Below are positions 48,113-61,531 of a stretch of DNA of 64,000 bases, in pieces (within the stretch, counting starts at the first letter, position 1; each line of letters opens with the position of its first letter). A program made the translations under genes and the position numbers. Origin of the DNA: Bartonella sp. TP (GTDB lineage Bacteria > Pseudomonadota > Alphaproteobacteria > Rhizobiales > Rhizobiaceae); the NCBI RefSeq assembly GCF_030406085.1, contig NZ_CP129002.1, positions 871,584 through 935,583 of the forward strand. The letters run 5' to 3'. A model generated the notes under the pieces. It did not search any database. It had not been told where the DNA came from and was given only the letters and a program-made list of their open reading frames with translations.

Positions 48113-49780
48113 ATGCTTTTGCGGCTTTCTATACAAGATATAGTTCTGATAGATAAGTTAAGCTTGGATTTTGGTAAGGGCTTTTTGGTATTTACCGGTG
48201 AAACAGGCGCTGGTAAATCCATAATTTTAGATTCTTTGATGTTTGCTCTTGGCGCCCGTACAAACGCTAACTTTGTTCGTATGGGCGCTGAAACTGGTCA
48301 GGTTGTCGCAAATTTTGATGTTTCTAATTTATCTATCATTACTACTATGCTTAATGAAAATGGCTTAGATGCTGAAGACATACTTATTGTCAAGCGTCTG
48401 CAAACAAAAGATGGTCGTAGCCGAGCTTTTATTAATGATCAACCAGTGAGTTTAGCTCTTTTGCGTAATATTGGTCGGCATTTGGTAGAGCTGCATGGAC
48501 AGCATGCTGAGCGAGCATTTTTAGAACTTTCTGCACATTTGCGCAGTTTAGATGATTTTGCTGATGTGAGCAGTGAATATTGTATTTTAGAAGATTTTTA
48601 TCGACAATGGCAAGCATTAGAAGTGCGATTGACAGAACAGGAAGAGGCACTAGAGCGAGCTAAGCGGGAACAAGATTATCTGCAAGCTGCTGCTACAGAA
48701 TTAGCGACTTTAAACATTACAATGGGCGAAGAACAAGAATTAAGTTCTCGTCGTGCTACTTTGATGCGCTATGAAAAAATGGCGACTGACATAACACACG
48801 CGAATGAGCTCTTGATAGACAATAATTCCCCAGTACAGCGAATTGCAGATCTGTTACGGCTGTTGGAGAGAAAACGTGATCAAATGCCGGAGCAGTTGGA
48901 TCCAATAATTCAACATCTTGATGCAGCTTTAAATGCACTTTCATTTGCGCAAGATACTATAGAGCAAACTATGCGCTCTATAGATTTTAATCCTAAAGAA
49001 CTAGAGCTTTTAGAAGAGCGCTTATTTGCATTGCGAGCGGCCTCGCGTAAATATAAAATCTCAGTAGATGAGCTACCTAATTTATATGAGCAGATAGAAG
49101 CTCAACTTGCTTTAATTGAAAAGCAGGAGGCTGATAAAATAGAGCTGTTGGGCGCAATAGAGTTAGCTAAAAATGAATATCATAAATTTGCTCATGCAAT
49201 TTCTCAAAAACGCTATTTGGCGGCTAAAGATTTAGAACAACGTTTGAGTCAAGAATTGCGAGGACTAAAACTAGAGCATGCACAATTTATAGTTAAGCTA
49301 GAAACGGATACTAATAAGGCTACGGCTAAGGGTATAGATGAAGTTGAATTTTGGGTAAAAACTAATCCTACCACGGCGCCTGGTCCTTTGATGAAGATAG
49401 CTTCTGGCGGAGAGTTAGCGCGTTTTTTATTAGCTTTAAAAATGGTATTAACCAATAAAACCTCTATACCAACTTTGGTGTTTGATGAAGTTGATGCTGG
49501 AGTTGGTGGTGCTGTTGCCGCGGCTATTGGGGAGCGGTTGTTGCAATTGTCGCGTCGTATGCAAATATTATCTATAACGCATTCCCCGCAGGTTGCTGCT
49601 AAAGCTAGTGAGCATTTTTTAATTACAAAAGAAAAGGTAGTAGGTGGAGATAGTTTAGTTACTAAAGTGCAGGCATTGCAAGAAGAGGAGGCCATAGAGG
49701 AATTGGCGCGTATGTTGTCGGCTAGGGAGGTTACGCCTCAGGCGCGTGCTACGGCGAAAATTCTGCGAGCTGCAGGCTAA
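48113..49780 (+). CDS. recN: DNA repair protein RecN
   Basis: RecN is an SMC-like ATPase for double-strand-break repair. The 555-residue protein has Walker A FTGETGAGKSIILD near residues 29-42, a central coiled coil (about 150-360) and the C-terminal ABC signature IASGGELARFLLALK. The Walker B is LVFDEVDAGVGGAVA and the H-loop ITHSPQVAA. It sits after bamD and before ligA, as in many alphaproteobacteria. Confidence 0.97.
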   Translation: MLLRLSIQDIVLIDKLSLDFGKGFLVFTGETGAGKSIILDSLMFALGARTNANFVRMGAETGQVVANFDVSNLSIITTMLNENGLDAEDILIVKRLQTKDGRSRAFINDQPVSLALLRNIGRHLVELHGQHAERAFLELSAHLRSLDDFADVSSEYCILEDFYRQWQALEVRLTEQEEALERAKREQDYLQAAATELATLNITMGEEQELSSRRATLMRYEKMATDITHANELLIDNNSPVQRIADLLRLLERKRDQMPEQLDPIIQHLDAALNALSFAQDTIEQTMRSIDFNPKELELLEERLFALRAASRKYKISVDELPNLYEQIEAQLALIEKQEADKIELLGAIELAKNEYHKFAHAISQKRYLAAKDLEQRLSQELRGLKLEHAQFIVKLETDTNKATAKGIDEVEFWVKTNPTTAPGPLMKIASGGELARFLLALKMVLTNKTSIPTLVFDEVDAGVGGAVAAAIGERLLQLSRRMQILSITHSPQVAAKASEHFLITKEKVVGGDSLVTKVQALQEEEAIEELARMLSAREVTPQARATAKILRAAG

Positions 49781-53695
<3,915 letters not shown>

Positions 53696-53718
<23 letters not shown>

Positions 53719-54625
53719 CGTTGGCCTCATTTTTTTGGGATATAGTACGAAAATATAAGCTAGCCCATTCTGTTGTATATAGTTGACTTTCTAAAGCGAA
53801 GCCGTGTTGCTTATAAATTTCTACGATTTTTTCTGCTTGGCTAATTAATATACCGGATAATATCAATGCACCGTTAGGGGCTATAATATTGCTTATCGTT
53901 GGAGCAAGATGTATTAAGGGGCTGGCTAAAATATTTGCAACTATTAAATTGAATGGGGCTGCGTTTTTAATTATATCTTGCTCATCTGCGTGGTATATCC
54001 TTATCGAACTTTTTACATTGTTTAACTCGATATTTTCTAGGGCTACCTTTACTGCAACAGGATCTATGTCATTAGCAGTAATTTGGGTATGTATGTTTAA
54101 TTTTTTTGCTAATTTTGCTGCTGCTATAGATAAAATGCCGCTGCCGGTACCAATATCTAAGATTTTTTCTGGCTTAACTACTGGAATAGAATATTCTAAA
54201 AATTTTAGGCAATCTACTGTAGTGGCATGATGGCCCGTACCAAAAGCTTGACCTGCTTCTATTTCTATGGGTAATTTATGTGGTGGTATTTTATCACGCT
54301 GATGTTCCCCATAAATAAAGAAAGCTTCTGTCTCTACTGGCTTTAGGCCTTGCAGCGAATGTTTTACCCAGTCTATATCTGGTAAGATTTCGATTTGTAC
54401 GATTATGGCCAGATGTAGTGTTAGTTGTAGCTGCAACATTTTTTGCTTCACAAGCTCTAATTCTGTTTCGTTGGTGTATAAGGAAATTTCATAAAGCTGC
54501 TTAGAATCACATATCTCGACTATGGCAACAGGCAGTCCTTCTTCTTCAAAAAGTTGGGTAAGCTTGTCGAAATATTCCTTTGCCGCTGGCCCCTGAATTT
54601 CGCTATATAACCTGGCTTGCTGCAT
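53696..54625 (-). CDS. prmA: Ribosomal protein L11 methyltransferase
   Basis: PrmA methylates lysines of ribosomal protein L11. The 309-residue protein has an N-terminal substrate-binding domain and a C-terminal Rossmann methyltransferase domain. The SAM loop is LDIGTGSGILSIAAAKL near residue 150, with the GTGHHATTVDCL and IVANILASPLIHL blocks. It starts 1 base from the SCO1 gene stop and overlaps pepP at its 3' end, so these genes look cotranscribed. Confidence 0.93.
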
Positions 54626-54626
54626 A

Positions 54627-55220
54627 TTATTGTGTGTCTTCTTTTATGAGTTGGCGTAATTTATCTAGGCCAATATTACCGCGCTCACTATTAGCGCCGA
54701 TATCTGCTTGGTATGGTATGATGCCAAAGGAGCGCCCACCTTTGTGTAACAATATAACTGCGGCTGTATGATCGTAAGAGTAATCTTTATTTTCTCCTGG
54801 GACTTTTATCGCCACGATGTTAAAGTTTTTTATAACTTTACGGACTTCTGCAGGATCTCCACTTACGCCAATGATATTTTTGGGTGAATTGCTGAGATAT
54901 TCATTCATAATTTCAGGTGTGTCGCGCTCAGGGTCTACGGTGAAAAACCAAAAACCTAATTTATCTGCATCATTACCCAAGGCTTTTATCCATTGTTGCA
55001 TATCAAATAAAGTAGTTGGGCATACATCTGGGCACATGGTATAGCCAAAGAAAATTACAGCTGGCTTTGCCCTTATGTCTTTTTCTGTGACTATTTGTTT
55101 ATTAGAGCTGATCAGAGTAAAAGCACCTCCTACTGGACCAGGTTGATGATGTTGATTGTAAAAATATACAGCTGTTATAAATAGCAGTGTTAAAATTATA
55201 AAGGAAAAAAAAGCTTTCAT
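54627..55220 (-). CDS. SCO1/SenC copper chaperone
   Basis: This 197-residue protein has an N-terminal signal anchor (about residues 3-20) and a thioredoxin-like SCO domain. The copper ligands are present: C63 and C67 in CPDVC, and H151 in SYDHTA. SCO proteins deliver copper to the CuA centre of cytochrome c oxidase or act as periplasmic thiol reductants. No oxidase genes lie nearby, so the partner is not shown. It is followed directly by prmA on the minus strand. Confidence 0.92.
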   Translation of the reverse strand: MKAFFSFIILTLLFITAVYFYNQHHQPGPVGGAFTLISSNKQIVTEKDIRAKPAVIFFGYTMCPDVCPTTLFDMQQWIKALGNDADKLGFWFFTVDPERDTPEIMNEYLSNSPKNIIGVSGDPAEVRKVIKNFNIVAIKVPGENKDYSYDHTAAVILLHKGGRSFGIIPYQADIGANSERGNIGLDKLRQLIKEDTQ

Positions 55221-55290
55221 TACGCTAGCCTATAAAATTAATCGGCAAGCTGTATGATAGCAAAAATTATGTAGGCTAGCAAATATATTT

Positions 55291-57447
55291 TTAATCTTTT
55301 ACAAATTTTGCCCAATTTGCCATTACAGGTCTTTTTCCTTCATTATCAAAATCCACTGTTAATTTATCGCCTTCGATGTCTACGATTGTGCCGAAGCCTA
55401 ACTTGCTACTTATGCGATCGCCGATTTGAAAATTATGCCGATAATGGATATTTATTTTAGTTTTTGGTTTTGCAAATGGTATGTTCTCTTTATGTTGTAA
55501 TAATTCAGAAGGCAATTCATTTATAAAATTTGACCTTCCTCCTGTCAGGTGCAATTTGCCATAGATATAGCGAAGCTTGGCATAGGTTATATAAATGTTG
55601 TTTTTGGCGCGTGTTATAGCTACATAGGCCAATCTGCGTTCTTCTTCTATGTCATTACCTCTGTGCAAAAATGGAAAGAAGTCTTTTTCCCAACCTGGCA
55701 GTAATACTGTTTCAAACTCTAGCCCTTTTGCCGCGTGCATAGTCATTAAATTTACAGCATCTAGGTTATCGGTTTCAGTATTTTCTATTTGTAAGCTAAT
55801 GGCTTCTAAATATACATTTAAACTTTCATAATGTGCCATTTCATTTATCAGATTATTCAAGTTTTGTAGCTTTTTTTCTCCTTCAGGATCTTTGTCGAGA
55901 AGCATATCTTTATAGCCAGTTTTGTCCAAAATGTTAATCGCTAATTCTTTTACACTAGCAATTTTCATGAAATCGGACCAATCTTTAAAATTTTGGATAA
56001 ATTTATTTAAAGTTTCGTTTAGTTTGCTAGGAAAAGCTTTAGCTTCGACCATTTCAACTAAAGCTGCATATAGCGAAAGCTGGTGATTTTCGGCATATAA
56101 TCGTATTTTTTGTAAATTTGTCTTTCCTAGACCACGGCGCGGAGTATTAATAATACGCTCAAAGGCTAAATTGTTATTTGGGTGCATAAGCAAAGCTAAA
56201 TAAGCATGTAAATCTTTGTTTTCCTTTTTGTCATTTCTATTACTACTGCCTACGAGCCGGTATTTTATCTGTGCTCTTGTAAAATGTCCCTCAAATTCAG
56301 TTAGCAACATACGTGATCGCACTAAGACAGCCATGTCGTTAAGCGCTTGGCCATTACTATGCAGTCTAGTTATAATTTCTACAATTCGGTCGGCTTCATT
56401 TTCTCCGGTTTGCTCTTCGTAGTAATATATTTTTGCGTTATGCTGTGTAGGTTGGTTTGGATATAGCTGTTTTCCTAAGCGATTTGCATTTTTTGCTATT
56501 AGCTGATTAGCTGTATTTAATATGTGATCTCTAGAGCGATAATTGCGCTCTAAGCGAATTATTTTTGCCTCTGGAAAATCTTTAGTAAAGCGTAGCATAT
56601 GCTCTGTATTAGCGCCGCGCCAACTATAAATAGATTGGTCGTCGTCGCCAACGCAGCAAATATTTGGAGCGGAGCCATCTGTTCTTCTTGCTAAGCGATT
56701 TAAGAATAAGTATTGTGCTAGGTTTGTGTCTTGGTATTCATCCACTAATATATAGCGGAATTTTTTTTGATAATAAGATAAGATGTCCGGATTGTGTTGT
56801 AGAATTTTTCCTGTATACATCAGCAAATCACCAAAATCACAAACATTCATATTTTTTAATGTTTGTTGATAAATTGTGTAAACATTGCGTATAAAATCTA
56901 GGGTTAAAAAAGGCGCGGCCTCAGTTTTTGGACTTTTAATGACAGCTTCGCTGATTTCGGTTGGTAAAAGCGCGCTACCTTTCCATAATTCTATGTTATC
57001 AGCAATTGTTTTTCTAACAATGTCTTCATTTTTTATTGCCGTTGTTTCAAGAATTTTTTTTAATATTTTTTTTCTATCGTCTTTATCAATGATGGTAAAA
57101 TCATTTTTTAATCCGATAAGCTGAGCATGACGATGTAAAAATTTTGCGCCTATGCCATGAAACGTTCCAAGCCAGGTCATATTATTTACATCGGCGCCAA
57201 TCAAAGCCTCTATGCGCAGCTTCATTTCTTTCGCAGCTTTATTGGTGAATGTAACGCACAAAATTTCATCTGGCTGTGCCAGACCAGTATGCAAAATATG
57301 TACTACTCTTGTGGTTAAGGTTTTAGTTTTACCAGTACCAGCCCCAGCTAATACCAATAAAGCCCCCTCGGTATTTTCAACAATTTCTTGCTGCGTCGGA
57401 TTAAGTATAGAAATATAGTCAGGTTTACTTTTTTGTTTCCTGGCCAT
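55291..57447 (-). CDS. UvrD/PcrA-type superfamily 1 DNA helicase
   Basis: This 718-residue 3'-5' helicase acts in nucleotide excision and mismatch repair. It has motif I VLAGAGTGKTKTLTTRV near residue 31, motif II LVDEYQDTN, motif III GDDDQSIYSWRGA and motif IV LERNYRS. Motif V is LMTMHAAKGLEFETV and motif VI RRLAYVAITRAK. The C-terminal tail (about 670-718) is the PcrA-type Tudor-like segment binding RNA polymerase, GDRISSKLGFGTIVDIEG. Whether it is UvrD or PcrA proper is not decidable. It begins 14 bases after sspB. Confidence 0.95.
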   Translation of the reverse strand: MARKQKSKPDYISILNPTQQEIVENTEGALLVLAGAGTGKTKTLTTRVVHILHTGLAQPDEILCVTFTNKAAKEMKLRIEALIGADVNNMTWLGTFHGIGAKFLHRHAQLIGLKNDFTIIDKDDRKKILKKILETTAIKNEDIVRKTIADNIELWKGSALLPTEISEAVIKSPKTEAAPFLTLDFIRNVYTIYQQTLKNMNVCDFGDLLMYTGKILQHNPDILSYYQKKFRYILVDEYQDTNLAQYLFLNRLARRTDGSAPNICCVGDDDQSIYSWRGANTEHMLRFTKDFPEAKIIRLERNYRSRDHILNTANQLIAKNANRLGKQLYPNQPTQHNAKIYYYEEQTGENEADRIVEIITRLHSNGQALNDMAVLVRSRMLLTEFEGHFTRAQIKYRLVGSSNRNDKKENKDLHAYLALLMHPNNNLAFERIINTPRRGLGKTNLQKIRLYAENHQLSLYAALVEMVEAKAFPSKLNETLNKFIQNFKDWSDFMKIASVKELAINILDKTGYKDMLLDKDPEGEKKLQNLNNLINEMAHYESLNVYLEAISLQIENTETDNLDAVNLMTMHAAKGLEFETVLLPGWEKDFFPFLHRGNDIEEERRLAYVAITRAKNNIYITYAKLRYIYGKLHLTGGRSNFINELPSELLQHKENIPFAKPKTKINIHYRHNFQIGDRISSKLGFGTIVDIEGDKLTVDFDNEGKRPVMANWAKFVKD

Positions 57448-57461
57448 AATAATTTTAACTG

Positions 57462-58031
57462 TTAATCTCTTTTTTTACGGAAATCGTCTAGAGAAACTAC
57501 ACGTGCTGGATTACTAGCGGCGGGGGTTTTCTCTGTTGTTTCTATATTTTCGCTTTGCGCTTTTTTATTAGGCTTTTCTGTATTAGCTGTAGGATTGCCG
57601 GATGCGAAGTTACTTAGCGAAGAGCGTGATTTTGTTGTAATTGGACTGGGGGCTTGAGAGGTTTCTTGCGCGACATCTGGTAAATCAAACGCTGCTTCAA
57701 AAGAGGCCTGTGGGTCGTAAAAAGACTGTATAGCAGCAAAAGGTACTACCAATTTTTCCGCTATATTGCTAAAAGAAAGATTGATTTCAAATTGTAGGTC
57801 ATTTACGATAAGATCCCAAAATTGATGTTGTATAACTATAGTCATTTGAGAGGGATAAAGCTTTTTTAACCGGGAAGAGATTTTGACGCCTGGAGCCGTG
57901 GTTAAAAAAGTAACAAAAAAATGGTGGTCGCCAGGTAATCCTGCTATAGAAACCTCTAGCAAAACCTTGTGTATGACTTCTCGCAGAGCATCTTTTACTA
58001 AAATATCATAACGTATAAGATCATCTGCCAT
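57462..58031 (-). CDS. sspB: Alpha-type SspB, ClpXP adaptor for ssrA-tagged proteins
   Basis: SspB tethers ssrA-tagged proteins to ClpXP. The 189-residue protein has a folded N-terminal domain (about 1-120) with IRYDILVKDALREVIHKVL, LPGDHHFFVTF and NIAEKLVVPFAAIQSFYDP. A flexible Ser/Thr/Pro-rich linker (about 125-175) follows, ending in a C-terminal RVVSLDDFRKKRD segment, which is the ClpX-binding tail. It is on the same strand as ssrA, which ends about 30 bases upstream of its start. Confidence 0.92.
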   Translation of the reverse strand: MADDLIRYDILVKDALREVIHKVLLEVSIAGLPGDHHFFVTFLTTAPGVKISSRLKKLYPSQMTIVIQHQFWDLIVNDLQFEINLSFSNIAEKLVVPFAAIQSFYDPQASFEAAFDLPDVAQETSQAPSPITTKSRSSLSNFASGNPTANTEKPNKKAQSENIETTEKTPAASNPARVVSLDDFRKKRD

Positions 58032-58060
58032 TCTACTGCCTTTACAAATATATAAATCTC

Positions 58061-58325
58061 GGCGGGGGCTTCTGTTGCCAGGCGCCCCCAGGCCCCGCTT
58101 AAACCTGCAAAGATCTAAGACTCATAATTGAGCTTTCGCACTGCCTAAGCAGCGAGAGCAGCTCCTGCATAGTTGTCGTTTGCAACTACAAGTTTAGCCC
58201 GATAACGGCGGTACAATGCCGAGTAAAAGTACAATCTTTAGACCCTTGTCGATCCTGTTTCGCCCCCATAAATAACTTTTTGGTGGAGGCGCCGGGTACC
58301 GCCCCCGGGTCCAATAGGCTTATTG
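58061..58325 (-). ncRNA. ssrA: Circularly permuted two-piece tmRNA (alpha type)
   Basis: tmRNA rescues stalled ribosomes and adds a degradation tag. On the minus strand the acceptor piece comes first, ending CGCCTCCACCA (CCA at 58281-58283). A 13-base spacer follows, then the coding piece starting GGGGGCGAAACAGGATCG (58267). Its GGGGGCG pairs with CGCCTCC of the acceptor. The tag reading frame (58183 to 58145) encodes ANDNYAGAALAA then TAG, with GCA as resume codon. The 3' end includes the conserved GGCAACAGAAGCCCCCGCC hairpin. The 5' boundary is approximate. The rest of the 58032-58499 gap, about 58326-58499, holds no other gene. Confidence 0.93.
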
Positions 58326-58352
58326 CATTGCCAATTTATTACCATAGCTGAA

Positions 58353-58358
58353 ATTATA
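58353..58358 (-). promoter_or_regulatory. Putative -10 element of the ssrA promoter
   Basis: On the minus strand TATAAT stands about 30 bases upstream of the approximate 5' end of the acceptor piece. No convincing -35 hexamer could be seen at 16-18 bases, so the promoter call is tentative. Confidence 0.35.
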
Positions 58359-58499
58359 ATCAGCATAGTTAATATAAGCTATTTTTTGCTAATTTGAAAG
58401 GGGGTAGCTTTTAAAAGTTTTAACCCAAGTTAGCTCTTGCTCTATGTACCTTTTGCGCTAGCTAACTAAAAACAGATAGATTAATGAAAGCGAAACTTT

Positions 58500-58814
58500 A
58501 TGTGTAAATATATAGATGACATAAAAAATTATGATAAAAATCCTGACACAAAGGCGATAGAAAAACTTTCCAGTGATTTGCGTTTGATTATGCAGGATCA
58601 AGATGCCCGTTATGTAGCTGTCAGCGATGAAAAAGAATTAGAATTGGTAGCCAAAAATTTTGCTATGGATAAGCTAGATGTTGATATAGAAACGGCAAAA
58701 AAAGCTGTGCATGAAGTAGCACAGCTTATGTCTAGTGAAACGAAAAAAAATAGAATAATTTTTTACTATCTAGTAGCAAAGCAATTAGGGAAATTGAAAG
58801 CCCTTTATTTATAA
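58500..58814 (+). CDS. DUF2853-family protein
   Basis: The 104-residue protein matches DUF2853: an alpha-helical domain with SDLRLIMQDQDARYVAVSDEKELELVAKNF near residues 24-54 and a C-terminal NRIIFYYLVAKQLGKL block. Members are widespread small proteins in alphaproteobacteria without known function; no enzymatic motif or membrane segment is seen. GAAAG precedes the ATG. Its 3' end overlaps the convergent transporter gene by 10 bases. Confidence 0.82.
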   Translation: MCKYIDDIKNYDKNPDTKAIEKLSSDLRLIMQDQDARYVAVSDEKELELVAKNFAMDKLDVDIETAKKAVHEVAQLMSSETKKNRIIFYYLVAKQLGKLKALYL

Positions 58815-60103
58815 AGATCGCTATAGGTTCTAGCATCTGGCATTAACCAGCTAGATATTGCCGCTATTATCATCATAAAGGTTACATAATAGCCGAATAC
58901 ATGGCCATATCCTATATCTTTGAAGTAAAGCGCAACCATGCTAGCAGATCCACCAAAAAGCGCATTAGCTACTGCATGGGAAACATTTACTCCAAGAGCT
59001 CGAATAGAGCGTGGATACATTTCGGCTTTAACGATATTGCTAACGGCATAATATAAGGAAGAAATCCATAGCAAGCTGACAATGCAAGCGAAAGCTATCA
59101 TGCTGTTATGGGTGCGGCCTATAATATTTAACAGTGGAATAATTGTTATTATTGATAATATTGTCCATATGCGCAAGCAGGCACGTGTGCCAATTTTATC
59201 ACCCAACCAGCCAAACAGCGGTAAACATATCATATATACAAAAAGGGCACCAGTTACTATTGCTTGTGCCGTAGACTTACTAAAGTCGCTTGTTGTGAAT
59301 AAATATGTACGCATATAGGTCGTAAAAGTATAGAAGGTTAGGGAGCCAGCAGCCGTAAATCCGGAAACCAATAAAAACGTTTTTTTATAGGTAGTAAATA
59401 ATGTAACTATATTGCCAGTTTCTTTTTGCGTTTTGTCTTCTATTTTTACGGTTTCATGTAGGTAAGACTGAGAAATAAAAGCTAGTATTGAAACTAATCC
59501 GCCTAAAAGAAAGGGAATACGCCATCCCCAGTTACGCATTGCCGCTTCTGGCAAGCTTGTGCTTAAAAGATAGACTACAAGACTGGCTATAAGCATACCG
59601 CTAACTAAGGTCATAGCCTGAAAGGAAGAAAAGAAACAGCGGCGACCTTTTACCGATGCTTCACTAATATAAGCTGCTATAGAACCGTATTGTCCGCCAG
59701 CTGAAAGCCCCTGCAGCATGCGTAAAATAGCAAGTAGCAACGCCCCCCAAGCGCCTATATGCTCGTAAGTCGGCACTAAGCCTGTGAGGAAAGAGGCTAA
59801 CCCCATAATCGATATTGCGATGAGAATAGACGTACGGCGCCCGTGCTTGTCGGCTAGGCTACCAAATAGCCATCCACCTATAGGGCGCATTAAAAAGCCG
59901 ACAAAAAATACGCTAGCTGATTTAAGTAGCTCTATTATGATATCCCCATTTGAAGGAAAAAATTGGGATGCGAAATATATAGAAGTGGCAGCATAAATAT
60001 AAAAATCATACCACTCTATTAAATTTCCAGATGCAGCTATAAGAATGGCTTTAAAGTTACCTACTTTTAGCTCTTCTTGCTCGTTGTTCTTTGTTATTGT
60101 CAT
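58805..60103 (-). CDS. MHS-family MFS transporter, KgtP-like
   Basis: This 432-residue inner-membrane transporter has 12 predicted helices and the metabolite:H+ symporter signatures GNLIEWYDFYIYAATS near the N-terminus and MRPIGGWLFGSLADKHGRR. It also has GGQYGSIAAYISEAS and a C-terminal half with MYPRSIRALGVNVSHAVANA. It most resembles alpha-ketoglutarate permease KgtP, so a dicarboxylate or related organic acid is the likely substrate, but this is not proven. I chose ATG 60103 with GGGGA about 5 bases upstream; an in-frame TTG at 60133 is less likely. Confidence 0.88.
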   Translation of the reverse strand: MTITKNNEQEELKVGNFKAILIAASGNLIEWYDFYIYAATSIYFASQFFPSNGDIIIELLKSASVFFVGFLMRPIGGWLFGSLADKHGRRTSILIAISIMGLASFLTGLVPTYEHIGAWGALLLAILRMLQGLSAGGQYGSIAAYISEASVKGRRCFFSSFQAMTLVSGMLIASLVVYLLSTSLPEAAMRNWGWRIPFLLGGLVSILAFISQSYLHETVKIEDKTQKETGNIVTLFTTYKKTFLLVSGFTAAGSLTFYTFTTYMRTYLFTTSDFSKSTAQAIVTGALFVYMICLPLFGWLGDKIGTRACLRIWTILSIITIIPLLNIIGRTHNSMIAFACIVSLLWISSLYYAVSNIVKAEMYPRSIRALGVNVSHAVANALFGGSASMVALYFKDIGYGHVFGYYVTFMMIIAAISSWLMPDARTYSDLYK

Positions 60104-60209
60104 AAGTTCCCCGTGGTTAAAATTTTTGCTCAAGCTATATCAAAAATATAAAACTGGCAAGCTTGTTAATCATTGACGTCTTGCTTTTATCTATGATAAA
60201 AATAATTTT

Positions 60210-61004
60210 ATGCAAGCCTATCTTAAATTATTGCGACATGTGTTAAACAACGGTACATCGAGAAGTGACCGCACTGGCGTTGGCACTAAATCTATATTTG
60301 GTTATCAAATGCGGTTTGATTTGGCGCAAGGTTTTCCGCTTTTAACTACAAAAAAAATACATATCCACTCTGTAATAGCAGAACTTTTATGGTTTTTGCG
60401 TGGGGATACTAATGTAAAATGGCTGAATAAGCATGGCGTGTCTATCTGGGATGAATGGGCTGACAGAAGTGGCGATTTAGGTAAAATCTATGGTTATCAA
60501 TGGCGTTCTTGGCCTACAAGTGATGGCGAGCATATTGATCAGATAAAAAATCTTATAGAACAGATAAAAATTAATCCGACCTCACGACGTTTGCTAGTAA
60601 GTGCTTGGAATGTAGCTTGTTTAAGCGAAATGGCTCTTCCGCCATGCCATTGTTTGTTTCAGTTTTATGTTGCAGAGGGAAAATTGTCTTGTCAATTGTA
60701 TCAGCGTTCGGCAGATGTTTTTTTGGGTGTACCATTTAATATAGCTTCTTATGCGTTGCTCACTCTTATGATAGCGCAAATATGCAAGTTAGAAGTTGGC
60801 GAATTTATACACAGCTTTGGTGACGTACATCTTTATAATAACCATATTGACCAGGCGCAGTTTCAGCTGCAGCGGCAACCACATCCGTTACCAATTATGC
60901 AGTTGAATAAAAATGTTAGCGATATTTTTGCCTTTGATTTTACGGACTTCAACTTGCAAAATTATGTTGCGCATCCACACATAAAGGCTATGGTGGCGGT
61001 GTGA
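60210..61004 (+). CDS. thyA: Thymidylate synthase
   Basis: ThyA methylates dUMP to dTMP using methylenetetrahydrofolate. The 264-residue protein shows [20 protein letters not shown] at the N-terminus, the catalytic cysteine in [13 protein letters not shown], the [20 protein letters not shown] block and [12 protein letters not shown]. It is the classical bacterial ThyA, not ThyX. The stop overlaps the GTG start of folA by 4 bases, coupling folate oxidation and reduction genes. Confidence 0.98.
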   Translation: MQAYLKLLRHVLNNGTSRSDRTGVGTKSIFGYQMRFDLAQGFPLLTTKKIHIHSVIAELLWFLRGDTNVKWLNKHGVSIWDEWADRSGDLGKIYGYQWRSWPTSDGEHIDQIKNLIEQIKINPTSRRLLVSAWNVACLSEMALPPCHCLFQFYVAEGKLSCQLYQRSADVFLGVPFNIASYALLTLMIAQICKLEVGEFIHSFGDVHLYNNHIDQAQFQLQRQPHPLPIMQLNKNVSDIFAFDFTDFNLQNYVAHPHIKAMVAV

Positions 61005-61531
61005 AGCCTAGTTTTTCGGCTATTCTGGCTGTTACAAAAAATGGAGTTATTGGCCAGGGTGGCCGTATGCCTTGGCATATGCCAAGTGATTTAAGTAGAT
61101 TTAAACAGCTAACATCTGGCCATCCTGTTATCATGGGGCGCAAGACTTGGCAAAGCTTGCCCGAGCCTCTTAAGAGCCGAACCAATATTGTAGTAAGTCG
61201 CAGTTTGAAGTCTGTAGACAATAGTGGCTCTTCTACGCCAGTTATATTTTGCGATTCTTTGGCCGAAGCAATGGCAGTGTCGGTTGTAGCAGCAGCAGGC
61301 TTAAAGACAGAGGAGGTATTTATTATTGGTGGCGAGCAAATTTATAAACAGGCCGCGCCTTATATAAGTAAGCTATATGTTACGATAATATTAGCTTTTT
61401 TGGTTGGAGACGCGCATATATTTTTTGGCGATTTTCCTGGTAACTGGGTTCGTAAATTGCGTAAAATTATCCGAAAGGGAGCAAAAGATAGTTATAATAG
61501 CGTTTTTGCTATCTATGAGCGTGAATCTTAA
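61001..61531 (+). CDS. folA: Dihydrofolate reductase
   Basis: FolA regenerates tetrahydrofolate after the ThyA reaction. The 176-residue protein has [20 protein letters not shown], the substrate-binding [26 protein letters not shown], and the [17 protein letters not shown] block. It starts at GTG within thyA (4-base overlap) and stops directly before the ATG of miaA. Confidence 0.97.
   Translation: MKPSFSAILAVTKNGVIGQGGRMPWHMPSDLSRFKQLTSGHPVIMGRKTWQSLPEPLKSRTNIVVSRSLKSVDNSGSSTPVIFCDSLAEAMAVSVVAAAGLKTEEVFIIGGEQIYKQAAPYISKLYVTIILAFLVGDAHIFFGDFPGNWVRKLRKIIRKGAKDSYNSVFAIYERES

Noticed and set aside
49249-49695. 148-codon minus-strand open frame inside recN
   Set aside because: It is opposite the RecN C-terminal ATPase domain with its ABC signature and Walker B; the antisense translation is compositionally odd.
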